From Paramacrobiotus metropolitanus (Eukaryota; Tardigrada; Eutardigrada; Parachela; Macrobiotidae), in contig NW_026570272.1 of assembly GCF_019649055.1 (NCBI RefSeq), forward strand, positions 930,001 to 994,000: DNA of 64,000 nucleotides. The letters run 5' to 3'. The position numbers and the translations under genes were made by a program. The notes beneath the pieces are model-generated. The model was not told the DNA's origin. It did no database searches and saw only the letters and a program-made list of their open reading frames with translations. Shown piece after piece: positions 1-11,715 of this stretch. Position 1 is the first letter of the stretch. Each line of letters begins with the position of its first letter.

Positions 1-1935
1 CGTCTGAGATCTTTCTTCAACAGAGTGAGTGTCCGATCGTTGACACAGCAACAGTGCAGTACATGTACTCTTCTAGTCGTTTGTTGTACTGTCCTAATGT
101 ATTTCTGTACAGTATTCCCGCGTTTCCCATAACCGTGTTAAATAATTATCTGTCAAACAGATGTGCCTGAGCCGTCTATCAGCGTTCTCGTACACCCGAT
201 CGTGGCTTCTATTCTGCTTCATCTAGATATCGAGACCCAACTACGGACATACCGGTACGTCTGCTATAAGAACTTTCGGATTAAGGGCAGCTAACCGGTA
301 AATGGCCCCCCGGTGATCATGATCATGTTCATCATGAATGCACGAAAACGTTCGCTTTCGCGCAATTGTTTCGTTGTCATTGTTTTATGAGATCATATAT
401 GGAAAATGGACTGTATACATTGGCGCGAAAACGGTTTGTCCGCGCGAAACTATGGGTAAAATAAAATTCCACACGTTTTGCCTAAAATCGCTCATTAGCA
501 TGAAGACCGGAGCCAGGTTTCTATCATTTTTTTAAATTTTAAAATAGTTCTTTTTAATTTTTATAATTTATTTTAACACTTTGAAACCATCTTGGAAACT
601 TATTTCCCTGTGAAATCGGTCTTCATGCCAAATTTCCATTTTGAGCAAAAATTGAGATGACCGGTCTATAATAAGACCTTTGGTGAACCTGAATACAGTT
701 AAAGCGTTTTGTAATTCTCAGCCATAATTCGTCAAACAGACGCTGCACGGAAAAACATTTTTCACGCCTATGTATACAAATCATTCAGCTTCACACTGCC
801 TAAATCGATGCAAAAAAGTGTCTCGATGCTTGAAAGCAAACGCTTTTGTGCATGCACACAAATTGGGTGCCATGTACCGGGTCGCGTTGCGTTAGTGTAC
901 TATTTTCTTGTTAATGACTCTGTACCTAATCTTGCACTCCCAGCAACGGGTTTTTCATGGTTGTTTATCAGGGTATGCGCGCTATGGAGGCTTCTTCTGT
1001 TTGAACCTGGAAACAATCGGCACATCATTTTTGACAAACGTCGAACACACCAAACGAAGCACTATGATCAAAATTCCAATGTGGAAAAGCAGTTCCGCAT
1101 CTTTAAATTCATGACCATTCTCAACCGCACATTGACGCAGCAGACTCAAACGCTAGCCCTAATTGAAGACCAACAGGCCGATACTCGATTGAACGGCCGG
1201 TATGGTGTCAAGGATACGCTGTCGGGTATCGGGATGTTGCTAGACGCCAAAAGCATTCGACTGCCCTTGATCATCGTGACGAATGGAAGTGATAACCTAT
1301 CATCTGGTTTTTTCTTGCCCAGTAGAAGCAATATTATGTACGGGGAAGACTATGGACGTTGGACGCTGACAGAGTTAATGTCGGTGTGTGAGGAACTGGT
1401 AATATTGAATTATAACGCGACAGCAACTATCGCTGGGCCCGCTCGGAGCATATGGTGCCAGTGTCCATTCAGGATGGACCAGCAAGAACGTAATACCGAA
1501 TCTCAGTCGGATGTTATCATTCCATTCCTGCGCTTCCGTTCTGGGGAAACAGCTGCTGAACACAATCGACGCTTTCTAGCCGCCGCGAACGACAACTGTC
1601 CAGCTGTAGCTCAGCGTATGCGAGACAATGTCACAGCGATACATGCGCGCTGGCTCCAGACGTTTCCCTATTCCGAGGAATGGTTACCATATCCCGACGA
1701 ATGGTTGCGCATTCGCATATTTCTGACAAAGTGAGGACAAACCACACAATTGCCGACACCCTGTATACCTGATTACACGTTTACATGAAAGAATCGCTTG
1801 CTATTAAACAGGTACAACACTTTGGGTTCCAATGACGATTCACTGCGATGGAACAGCATGGATCTGCGCCAACTCGACGTGTCCGCTCTTAGCAAAGTTA
1901 CTTTCGCAGCATTGATTAAATGCTTGGAAGGCTAA
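1..1935 (+). CDS. Tudor-like/F-box family protein, copy D (5' end outside window)
   Basis: Inferred exons are <1-24, 161-254, 972-1730 and 1812-1935. Every join keeps frame and matches the phases of the minus-strand copies: exon 1 ends phase 1 (A|AT), the F-box exon ends CG|G, and exon 3 ends AA|G. The 94-nt exon gives a degenerate F-box (HPIVASILLHLDIETQLR) completed after splicing by RVCALWRLLL. Exon 3 carries the family C-terminal domain (LPLIIVTNG, IPFLRFRSGE, AAANDNCP, HARWLQTFPY). The last exon has the LRR-like MDLRQLDVSALSKV before the stop. F-box proteins normally dock to Skp1 as substrate receptors of SCF ubiquitin ligases; that role is inferred here. The second intron carries a long-TIR element (about 330-890). 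No lesion seen in the visible part. Confidence 0.72.
330..890. mobile_element. Long-TIR miniature element, copy 1 (MITE family T)
   Basis: The left arm (about 330-460, read on the minus strand) and right arm (about 740-880) are diverged inverted repeats. Both contain a core like GAACGTTTTCGTGCAT and a segment like CACGCCTATGTATAC. A central inverted pair, ATGAAGACCGG near 499 and CGGTCTTCAT near 618, makes the middle palindromic too. The element sits wholly in the intron of copy D. Related copies are at 18.4-19.0, 34.4 and 35.8-37.0 kb. No ORF fits a transposase, so it is probably non-autonomous. Confidence 0.6.
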
Positions 1936-2367
1936 ACCATGCTACGGGTTGTATTCATATTCCACATCGTCTGTTTCTTCCACTACGTAGTTCATACAAC
2001 TTAGAACAGTGGACGTCTGGTTTGCTAGCGTTACGGCTAATACCTAAACAACGTTATTTTCACGACTTGGGTTTCCATCCGTTCTATGAAATTGATGATA
2101 TTCTCATCTGCTCTTATCTGATATTCTTATCGGCTCTTCTCTGTTCTCATCTGCTCTTGTTTTGCTTGTTTGCCTCGTCTGTTCGGTAAATACAGTACTC
2201 GTATTTGTATAAGGCCTTCTGGTCCTCGTTTTGTGTAAGAAATCTTGTGGTATTCATGATCTGTATATGGTTTTCGTTTGTGAAAAGCCATTGCTTCGTA
2301 ACCCTTCATAAATGCTTCAAGAAAACATTACCGATAACATTCTTAATAACAGCAGACCTAATCCGCA

Positions 2368-5300
2368 TCAATAACCGCTAAAGTAATAAGTATCTGCTTC
2401 TGGTGAATCTTCATCCAGTGTAGATCGTCGCTTAAAGACCACATACATTTCCAAACGGGCACACAGCTGTGCGTAGCTGAAGTGCTTCGGGTGGATAACT
2501 GCGTTCGGGACATACGCCGCGGTGTAATCGGCATTATACGCATGGATCAGCGTACAGTTTCGAAACACGATTTTCTCCCAGCAGAATGTTAAATTATAAT
2601 AATCCCACGATATCACTTGCCGGTATTCGGCAAGCGATCGGTCACCCGCCAGTTGTAACTGGCAGTTAGCAAAAACCATCTGCTTAATTTCTGTCCCGAA
2701 AGTCGTCTGATTTAGGATGAACTCGATTTCCCGGGTAGTCGGCTGCCAGTTACTATATTTCGCATTAATCATGCAAATGGTTTTGGTTGCTGGAGTGAGA
2801 CGTGTCAGCAGAATATTCATCAGTGTGAAATACGGCTGCCGGTCGTAGTAAGGGTACGGCGAGAGGGTTCTTTCGTTCATAGAGATACGGAAATCCCGGT
2901 CCAGCAGTGGAGACACTAAGAGTGAGTCCCACCGATTACAGACACGCCGACATCGATGTCGATCGATGGTGTCCAGACAGAGGAAGACCTCGATGACCAG
3001 TTCAGTCGGCACTGTGATGACGTGTACTTCACTGAAGGGAGCTTTCGGTTCCATCGTGTTTCTTTCGTCGAATCGTTTACGAACCCAGTTCTCGTAACCG
3101 GCTATAAAGGGACGGCCAGTGCGTCTTTTAAAGCAGTCCAAAGCTTCGTTCTGCATTCAGCATGGAAAATGCTTACAGTACAGTAACTGCTAAGAAGAAG
3201 AGCGGTTAGCCAGTTTTTCGAACAAAAAATATTTTCAACATTATTTTTTTTCCGTTGGACAGCCTTGACTAACAGGCCAGCTGTCCAGAACGTTTACGTT
3301 GTTGTAGCTTGCACGCGTATTCTCACGGGTTCGCACGGGGTTTGGCTCCGATCACGGAATTCGGAAACGGATTTGGTTATACACACGTCGAAATTTCTTA
3401 TTTTTAAAGTGAAATTTTATTAAAGATGCCTAGTGTAATGTATTTTGAAAACCGGAATTACTATAAGGAGTTATGGTTGTTGCACGGTTTAGCAGGAGCT
3501 GATCGAGTAGCTAAAGCAGGTAACAACTTTGGTGTTATTTTCTATATTATAAGCATCAGTTTAAATTGTTTAACTCGTTATGTTCTTATGCAATAATAGA
3601 AACGGAGAACCTATATTTGCGGTATAGTGTTTCCAGAGTACGCACTTTGGTCACAATTCACAAGTCTTCAACAGCAACAGCGAACAGTTGGTCAGCGATG
3701 CGTGCGAAAACTGGAAGCTGGAATCTGCGTGTGAAGAACTGCCGTTAGATCTGGCACGCGTTCACCAATGCGTTTGGGATAACGCGGTAATCCAAAAGGA
3801 TGTGGACACGTTGTGGAATATTATTGGTGTAGATAAAAGAACCGAAGCTCGCCTGAGAGCAGTCAGCACGAAGTACGCTGGGGCCTGGCTTAACGCCCTT
3901 CCCGCGAAAGTATTCGGCAACCTCCTGGATGATCAGACTTTCCGCATCTCTGTTGGCCTATGGCCTGGCGCCAAGATCGTAGAGCAGCACTCATGTGCGA
4001 GATGTGGCAAAGAGGTTGCGGAAAACGGATACCATGGGCTAGCTTGCAAGAAGTGCATCGGGAGAAGGGAACGCCATAATGGTATCAACGATATCATACT
4101 GCGAGCGCTATGTAATGCCGGCATTGAAGCATATCCGGAGCCCATTGGCTTTTTGCGTGAAAACGGAAAGCGCCCGGATGGAGCCACGCGTTGGAAGTGG
4201 TACCGCGGACAGCCGTTAGTTTGGGACGTCACTTGCAGAGACACGATGGCGGATTCATACATTGACGCGACTTCAAAGTGTGCTGGCGCTGCCGCTGAAC
4301 TGGCCTGCCGGGAGAAGATTGGAAAATACAAGTCGCTTATGGATCGCTGTAATTTTGTCCCCTTTGCATGCGAGACTTTTGGCACTTGGTGTGAGACCGG
4401 CATTATTACGTTAAAAGAGATTGGTAAAAAGTTGTTTTTAAGGACGGGCGAGAGCCGTTCTACTTGTTTTTTGTTTCAACGTTTAAGTTTAGAGATTATG
4501 CGTGGCAATGCGATGAGTGTTTTGTGCACTGTCCCTTCCCATGTTAATTGGGACAAATTCTTCATTTGATCAGTTTTGTTGAGGGAAGCTCGCCTTATAC
4601 ATATTGAGAAATAAAATTTTAGAATTCACAAGTACAACGTGATATTCCACTATTTATGACGATTTCTGAGCCACATGTGTTCCAAGCCTGCACGTGCGAA
4701 CGTTTTGAGTGAAGCTTGTAAAATCTGAATTTACTAGTTGCGAGTAAAACAGTACTATGCTACAGAAAGGAAATATTGCCAGTACATGTAGTTGTATTGT
4801 TTACCAGTGGGGTAGGCAAGTCCAGTTGGCTGTCCAGACGCTTGACATAGAACAGCGATGTGCTGGTCGCGACAACGAGATGCACGCAATAGTCCAGATC
4901 GAGAAAGTGTTTATACTTAGCCAACAACGGCACCGTGATCCCATCCCAGAAGGAAGCCGGCAATTCACGGCTGCTTATCATAAAGTCGCCGGGAAGCACG
5001 CGCCGGCTATCCATCTCCGATGCCGACGGCGGCAAGCGAGCCTGCCCTCGCGGCAGCACGGCCCATGTGGTGCGACCCGGTAGGCGCACTTTCACCTTCA
5101 CTTGGTCGTAGTGGTGAAGCCGGCCAGGATACCAGATCCACGCAAGATTTGGACGAATGCGCAGCAGCACTTGCACATCACTGCGTTCCACCGGCAGAGA
5201 ATCCCATTCTGGCATCACGGGCCACTGCGAGCTCTTATACGCTCTGCCATACTGTACGATGACTGAGCGCTGCAACGGACACCGAAAGTCCACAATTAAC

Positions 5301-5434
5301 GCATCTGGCATGACACCGACGACAATGCCGTGCTGGAGCTGTCCGTTGACCATGACATCCACACTGTTCCATTCTACGGTGGAAGTTGTGTTCTCCCCGT
5401 AGAGATACATTTCTCTAAACGTTTTTAAGATCAC
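2368..5434 (-). CDS. Tudor-like/F-box family protein, copy E (two exons)
   Basis: Inferred exons are 5434-4805 and 3150-2368, phase 0 at the join (CTG|GTAAAC; GAATGCAG|AAC), giving about 470 residues. Exon 1 is a diverged Tudor/agenet-like region (DVMVNGQLQHGIVVGVM, IVDF, then a WYPGRLHHYDQVKVKVRLPG stretch). Exon 2 has a clear F-box (VPTELVIEVFLCLDTIDRHR, then CRRVCNRWDSLL) and a C-terminal domain without recognised motifs. Domain order equals the other copies but intron positions differ, so this is an older branch. The 1.65-kb intron holds an opposite-strand retroelement fragment (3640-4620). If the join is wrong, the F-box ORF could start on its own at the internal Met near 3057. Likely an SCF adaptor. 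Confidence 0.62.
3640..4620 (+). mobile_element. 5'-truncated non-LTR retroelement: C-terminal CCHC plus restriction-like endonuclease
   Basis: An open frame at 3688-4569 (293 aa) has the finger C-x2-C-x7-H-x4-C (CARCGKEVAENGYHGLACKKC), then KRPDGATRWKW and LVWDVTC. This is the R/K-PD-x(n)-D arrangement of the restriction-like endonuclease at the C-terminus of R2/NeSL/CRE-type retrotransposons, although the PD-to-D spacing here is 15, slightly above the usual 12-14. No reverse transcriptase precedes it, so the copy is 5'-truncated. The frame ends ...MRGNAMSVLCTVP...FFI and an AATAAA follows near 4610. It lies antisense in the intron of copy E. The frame is uninterrupted, suggesting a fairly recent copy. 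Confidence 0.72.
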
Positions 5435-5834
5435 AGTTTACCGAAATACTGCTTGGTTTATTAGCGGTGTACGGTGCATACGGAGCGTGGTACGCTTTTC
5501 ATAATACAATTAGTGCGCGGCGGAATTTTACAATACCAGTGCAGGTGTAATCTTATCAGAGTCGAATAACTGAACCAACAGCTTATCTGTTGCATAATTA
5601 CAACTGGCTTTAATGATAACTTTATAAGCGTGCGCATTTTAATACCATCGTGATAAATATCAGTCAAGTAGGTACAGCGGCCTGGTATCTTAATACAAAA
5701 TCGCAGTATCCGTGCTAATTTAGTGTGGAAATTATTAGTGTGAAAATCACCTGAAGAAGTAGCTGATCAACTGCAGCGATTAATAATTTATTTTGTTGGT
5801 ACATCGTGATCGTGATAATTTGTTGAAGTACGCA
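5435..5834. other. Intergenic, between divergent genes
   Basis: Probable shared upstream region of copy E (minus) and the membrane-protein gene (plus). No coding signal or clear TATA element was recognised. Confidence 0.4.
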
Positions 5835-6751
5835 ATGGATGCACATTATCGGGCCAAGATCAGAGAGACAGCCTTTCGACATTTCTTCCCAACAACGGCA
5901 ATTCTACTGCTAAATATAATAAGTAAGCCAACTATTCAATAACAATTTGTGTTTTCCCATCCAGAATTTAGGACGATGGAGATCTTTGAATACTCAAGAT
6001 ATATCTGTAAATAATGACTTCTTTTGCAATAGAATTGCTTATCCTTAATCAATGATTCTGCGTAAGAAATAATTTAGCCGCGTCTGCGTGATCGATGGTC
6101 CCTTTTAGCTGGCTGTTACGCAAGCAGTCAAACCTGACAGAATTCTTGCAGTAATTTCCAGGATCTTTTAATTCAACCAGAATATGCTCGATATACATTT
6201 TTTATGTATGAGTATAACTGTAAAAAGTGCGGAATAAATTGACCATCAGGCAAAACACACATGCAGCTGCAAAAAAAATTGCTCGTTTAGACCGAATGTT
6301 GGGACATTGCGTCGTCTTTTTGCAAAGTCAACCAGAAAAATAGCTTATAATACGCAAAAATATAGTTGAAATAAACTACATTGTTTTAGTTATCATAACG
6401 TACAATTACGAGCGGGACGAAGGATTATGGCCCATATTAATCTACGACTTCCTGTCGGTGTTCGCCATGTTCGCTGCTGCCGTACCACGCAAGATCGGTG
6501 GCCAGATATTCTTGGGTGTAATCACACTTCTGCACGGCTTGGTCTGGTTGCTGTCATTGTTTTTTACATTCGTTTACTTCATGTCGACATATTTGATGAT
6601 CGGATTTGCTCAGCTAAGCGAAGATAAGCGGTTTTTCAATACCGAGATGAACAGAGTATTTTTACTTGGTGGGATATTTTTGTCGTTTCTGTATTTATGC
6701 TGGTTGTCCGTCAAGCAGATTTTCTACTGCATCAAAGCAATGGTTAAATAA
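5835..6751 (+). CDS. Small four-helix membrane protein, function unknown
   Basis: Two exons, 5835-5922 and 6390-6751. The donor is ATA ATA A|GTAAGC and the acceptor TTTTAG|TT ATC, so phase 1 is kept, giving 149 residues. Hydrophobic segments follow in order: about 19-34 (TAILLLN then five Ile), about 48-60 (FLSVFAMFAAAVP), a long 66-98 stretch (IFLGVITLLHGLVWLLSLFF onward) that may hold one or two helices, and 118-140 (VFLLGGIFLSFLYLCWLSV). Charged loops lie between them and a basic C-terminus (KAMVK) ends the protein. Size and spacing recall four-pass MARVEL/LAPTM-like proteins, but I see no diagnostic motif. The ATG at 5835 is the first in frame. Confidence 0.62.
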
Positions 6752-9545
6752 TTAAACAAAGGGATCAATTAATAAAATGTAGCATAAAATTAAAAAGTAA
6801 TTCTGATTTAAATTTAATGCTGATTTTACTAAACCAAATTTCTATTTTGCTGAGATGCAGTTTATGAGGTGAAGTTAGTCTTCACGTTTGGCGCATTATT
6901 ACACTTCTGGTAAGTGAACAGTATACGTTTGTATGTACGTAACGATAAGTTGAAAGATTCTGCAATATTACGACAAGAATCATTACCATGAATCATCATT
7001 ATTATTATCAACATAATTATTTGACTGGTTTTCTTTCGATATTTGTAGTAAAGAATTTCAGAGCTCAGGATTATACAGAATACGTATTTCCTTGCAGTAG
7101 CACATTAAAAAAAAACACCGTTAAAACAAGAAAATAGAAAGCTTAAAGAAGTAAGACAGTTTTATTGATCCTAGTAATACTGCGCACTGCATCTTTTCGA
7201 ACAACTAAGGCGTCTCCATTTTATCTGCTCTGACTGAGGTGTGTCCATAATCCACTGGTGGGGCTTTATTTCCAAACTAAAGAGGTATTGTAGCCGTATA
7301 CGTACACCCTCTTTCCCGGCATTCGCCCACTTGTACAGCGCCCGGATGTGGACCGGGCATTTTGTTCTGCTTTGACCACCTCATTCTTCTCCGTAATTAA
7401 TCTGAGTGCCATGTTTTTATCCGACTTAGGATTATTTATATTGCACCGGAAATTTGCGTGAAGATGTCATATTGCTCGCACGCTGTATTGTCTAACAAGT
7501 GGGGCGTTTTTTTAATAACGCCGGATGGGCGCCGCTCTCATTGCTTCACAAGTACCTATTATGATACTTCAATAATGGTCGGTCTATTTGTGGCGCCAAA
7601 ATAGGAAGCCGACAATGCAGAAACACAACAATCTTGAACAGCATGTGTTGCACCTTTTCCTTGCGGTATGACGTTCGATGTACAAACACACACTCAGCAG
7701 ACACCAGCGATTCGGCGAATCAACGGAAGGGCTTCGTTACTTCCTGGTTTATTTCTCGTTAGACTTGTGTGCTTTAACGTCAGTTAACGGTGCAACATCT
7801 GCGTATCAACAGTATTAGCGTATAGATCAAGCTGCTGACTTTCTTTAAAGGTGAAGTTTAGCGCACGTTGGGCGTAACCTGACTTCAGCCAATCAAGAAA
7901 ATTTTTCCAGTGCTGATCTCAGGATGCAAACAATTTAAGACGACAATATTCTCTTTCCAAAGGACAGCTATACAACTGATACAAGTATACCAGCTTACTT
8001 AAAATTTTAATGTTGCATCAGATGGCTGTTGCAATATAAGTTTTTTTACTCTTCAAAAGCGGTTTTGTACGTCACATATGTCGCAAAGACTAACATTCGT
8101 GCGCCTTGCATAAACACGTAATTAATTCATTGCTCTTTAGCGCTTTATATAATATGTGGCGGAAAGAGAATATTGTCCTAAACTGTATATTAATTCGCTG
8201 ACGGGCCGTTAAGGCATATTTCACCGCCTGATGGGCGTAGACCTGCGTGCTTTTGGATTCGGCCAATCCGGTAAATTTGCTAACTTGTCGACGTCATCAT
8301 ACAGACCTTTACGCTGGGTATTATACAATTGTGCCTTTTTTACCGGCAATCAGACGAGCAGCTTTTGGCGGCCAACTGCGCCGGGATCTTTATACCAGCG
8401 CGATAGAAGACCCTCGACCAGCGGCTTAGCGGTCACGATACGGGGATTGGCAGGGGCCGTAAAGTGCGCAGTCAGCGCCCAGCCGGCATCAACATCCGCT
8501 CCTGCTCCACAAACATTCTGACTGACTTATGGCTTCCGGAAGGGCCAGGACACAATTTAACCGTATGAGTAGCGCGGGCGCCCGCGATTGTCAGGAATTA
8601 CAATACACCCGGCACACGCGCATCCACGTAACCGCAGCTATATAATCGCTTGTTATGGGCCATTTGTGTGATATTCCCCTAAATGCCGGCTCACCGTCAC
8701 AACACCCTTGCTGATTGTTTATTATATACATAACACGGGATGGGAGATTCGCGGAACTGTGCAGCGTCCACGCGTTTTATTGTTCCAGCGGAATAAACCT
8801 GCTTAAAAAGGGTTAAACGGGTGATGTAGTTGGAAATGAGTTGCGATTTCCTCTGACGGTTTAAATATTATTGGTAAAAGTTTATACTGAGCCTTGGTAG
8901 GGGTGTTGAATGCTCTCACCTTTTAGCTCTGTATGTTTGGAGCCATGCATGTGCGATATGCGGACATATTTTTACCATCGTTAGCTGTTTTCTCGTTATC
9001 ATGGATGTCACAACGTATCAACGCGATTCCGCCCAATATGGTGCCACCGATGCGTACATCACCGGGTCTGTTTAAATGTCGGGGTCAAAACGGATATATG
9101 TGCCGCTTGGGCGTCTCGCAGTCATCCGGTTCCAGCTGGCGGTTTCCTTATCAAAATCTTCAACTGGGTCTCTCTGTAAGTAATGGACATCCTAAAGAAA
9201 CTTTTGCGACCTAACGGACGCAAATTTAGATAGTTATTTTAAATCTAACAATCGCCGGAAAAACATTTTTTTGAAGTTTCAATAAAAACAGAAATTTGTT
9301 TTAATAGGTTTAATTAAATTTAAAAATTTATCTACATCGGTTCGCATTAATCTTGTAAGTAATTAAAACAACGCAAACTATTATACTGCTTTTATACCAA
9401 TTTGTTCAAAACTGGAAAGGTCAGTGTACCTCCGCCGAAAACGAATAGACGATAATGATTAATGATAATAAATTTTTTAATACTTTGATACCGAAATTAA
9501 ATTTTTATGATGCAGTATTGCAGTTTTGCTTGGCTCGACTTGCAG
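6752..9545. other. Mostly non-coding; possible unlinked minus-strand exons
   Basis: No complete gene can be supported. Three short minus-strand stretches look coding: a 48-codon frame about 7411-7265 (MALRLITEKNEVV..., with a polyadenylation-like AATAAA near 7155), about 8525-8357 (acceptor AGTCAG, ending VEGLLSRWYKDPGAVGRQK), and about 9173-9075 (acceptor TTACAG, RDPVEDFDKETASWNRM...). I could not link them by phase. The signal-peptide exon of the neuropeptide gene at 9546 should also lie here or further upstream but was not found. Confidence 0.3.
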
Positions 9546-9959
9546 GTTAAGCCGGCAATGGCGAAAAAGAGTTTACTGACCAAGATTCCCGCCTGGGTCA
9601 AATGGTCGATGGAGACATCGAAACAATTGGATCACGAGAAAATGGCCCGCGCCAACTACAACCAGTTCAACGCCGCCAATTACGTTCCCAACTACGACGG
9701 CGAAACCGCCGTGGCCGAGAGTCTGAATGGCGATAACACGGAGCCGTCCAGCGGCAGTCCCAAACTTCAGATCCCTTCACCCCGTTCGATGGACGCTTTC
9801 ATGGAGGGTGCGGGGGCGCTGATGGATCGCGAGAGCACGAAGAAGAGCTCTAACGTGGTGTGCTTCTTTAATCCGGTGTCGTGCTTTGGTCGGCGCCAGC
9901 TGCGCTCCCGCATACGGCCGCGTTACCTTCGCTTACCGCCGCTCGTTCAACCGACTTGA
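9546..9959 (+). CDS. Allatostatin-C-family neuropeptide precursor, last exon (5' exon(s) not found)
   Basis: The acceptor CTTGCAG|GTT opens a frame that runs to a stop at 9959. Near the C-terminus, 9861-9896 encodes CFFNPVSCFGRR. Two cysteines spaced six apart around F-N-P-V-S, with Phe directly after the second Cys, are the hallmark of allatostatin C (known arthropod forms share C-[YF]-FN-[PA]-[IV]-[ST]-CF). A dibasic KK precedes it, and GRR after the Phe predicts cleavage plus C-terminal amidation, so the likely mature peptide is SSNVVCFFNPVSCF-amide with one disulfide. A mature peptide close to the precursor C-terminus is usual for the family. Amidation resembles the CCC-type rather than classic non-amidated AST-C. 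The signal peptide must be encoded upstream; the ATG at 9507 in the preceding sequence lies before the acceptor and gives no signal sequence. Confidence 0.8.
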   Translation, partial: VKPAMAKKSLLTKIPAWVKWSMETSKQLDHEKMARANYNQFNAANYVPNYDGETAVAESLNGDNTEPSSGSPKLQIPSPRSMDAFMEGAGALMDRESTKKSSNVVCFFNPVSCFGRRQLRSRIRPRYLRLPPLVQPT

Positions 9960-10820
9960 CCTATATTGATAGAAATTAGCCTGGATTTTAACAGCTGCTG
10001 CGCTGCTGCTTTATTGCATCACGTTATCGTGATTCTTATACGCGTTAATTTTTAATATAACCGCGCTCATGCAGATTCAAACCAGTGATGTTGTGTAAAA
10101 GGTATTTGCTGTACATACACAATCCTGTACGGATAGTAATATGGATGTATAGAATTTTGATGTCGTTTCCGATAGGACTCTTATCAGCAAGGATTCGGAA
10201 ATATTCTTTTGTTCCCAGTCAGCTAGACCGGGGCATCGCGTACCGCGTACCGTTATGTTTAGCCGAACCCTTCAGTTTGTCCGGTGTGCAATTTTAATTC
10301 TTAATTTTTTTGTTTTCTGGTACCCGTTAATAATGCTACTCTGAAAGGTAGTAGCTGAAATATAAGTACAAAATACACTAATCCCTGTGGTCTAGCCCAA
10401 GTGCACTAATCCCTGTTCTAGATCTTCAGAATTCCTGGTTAAGGGCAAGACTTTCTTTAATTTATGACAAAAACCTGAAACATCGAAAAATAACATCACC
10501 GCATTGCAGCCGTTTACGATAAACATTGAAAGAATAGTGTAATCTAAACCATCCCTTTCGCTGTACATCTCATTTTTCCGATGCAGCTATCTGCGCGCTT
10601 ACAGTTCAATAATGTAATACTATAAACTTGTACAATCTCAATACAAGGAGGAGCAGTTGTCAGTTTATACTTATATATACGTACTTCAGGTACCGCAATT
10701 ATTAAAAATTCGTGAGCATGCTTGGCTTTCGAATCGGCTATTTCTACGTCTAAAAGCATTGCTGCAGTCACTGAATAACTGCAAAGGACTAGCAATCAGC
10801 AGTCCTGATCATAGAATTGA
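9960..10820. other. Intergenic, nothing recognised
   Basis: Only a short repeated phrase CACTAATCCCTGT (near 10375 and 10403) stands out. Confidence 0.4.
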
Positions 10821-11715
10821 TTAAAACCGCCCAAAACCCTTGGGTGGGTTTGACTGGGCGCGACCATAGTTATTTAACTGCCACAACGGCCACGTCCAAT
10901 CCCTCGTGGGCGGACGCACAACAGGTACTGGGGATGGATGCCTTATCCGGTCTCTGTAGAAGCCGTTCTGGCCACCGCTTAGATCCGCGGTATCAAAATT
11001 CTGATCAGCCGTGTTAATACTCGTCGCCTGTCCATTGGTGGCAGAAGCCGTACCAGCGTTAGCCGCATTACCACCGGAATTGGAGGCCTTGTTGAAATTC
11101 TGACCGGTACGGCCGCTGTTGCTGTTGCTGCCACCGTTGAAACCAGTATTTGGGAATCCACCATTATTATTAGAGAAGCCGGGGTTACGGTTGAAACCGG
11201 TACCTTGGTTACCGAAGCTACCAAAATTGGAGCCTTGGTTACCGAAGTTACCGAAGTTGGAGCTGGTCTTCTGGCCTTGCTTTTTTTTGGCTGGCGGTCT
11301 GACCACCGACTTGAGCTGCGACGCCGGCATTAATACCGCCGGTACCCTGAGCAGTGTTGGCGCTCAGACCGCTGGACTGGGTTTTCTTGCCATCGGCTTG
11401 ATTGGCGGCCTTGTTGGTGCTCTGGGAGGCGCCTCTGCCACCGACGGATGCTTGATCGGCACCGGCAGCAGCATCGCCTTGCGCTTGGTCCTGCGACTGG
11501 AACGCGCTTTGATCTTGAGAACCTTGCTGGCCGAAAGACGAGCCTTGGTTATTAAACCTGCCTGAAAGTTACAAAATGCGTTTTTTTAGCATAAATAAGA
11601 GAAACCGACGATGTGCTACAAAATGGCCTTATTACAACATTTGCAGTGCTGGCTCACCAAACTCCCGTGCTAATGATCCGACCGCAAAAACCAAGAAAAG
11701 CATTCTGCCAAACAT
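10821..11715 (-). CDS. Secreted Gly/Asn/Gln-rich low-complexity protein (frame broken at an A8 run)
   Basis: Exon 1, 11715-11658, encodes a signal peptide (MFGRMLFLVFAVGSLA) ending G|GTGAGCC. Exon 2 starts at 11561 (TTTCAG|GC AGG) with RFNNQGSSFGQQGSQDQ, then Gln/Ala/Gly-rich sequence. At 11281-11288 a run of eight A (minus strand) shifts the frame; with seven A it continues into FGNFGNQGSNFGSF-type repeats and ends at 10821 with NPPKGFGRF. The continuation on both sides of the run in one compositional style argues for an assembly indel or a recent mutation. Length would be about 265 residues. Intrinsically disordered, likely extracellular; function unknown. A paralogue lies at 43502-44013. 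Confidence 0.6.

Noticed and set aside
808-971. N-terminal extension of the copy D frame from the ATG at 808
   Set aside because: The stretch before 972 is transposon arm and intron; the acceptor at 970-971 and the F-box exon at 161-254 explain the gene better.
3933-4403. 156-codon minus-strand ORF
   Set aside because: Antisense shadow of the retroelement endonuclease frame.
5923-5940. Reading the membrane-protein gene as a 97-residue ORF starting near 6458
   Set aside because: That start is GTG and the frame extends upstream to an acceptor at 6389 that joins in phase to an ATG exon at 5835.
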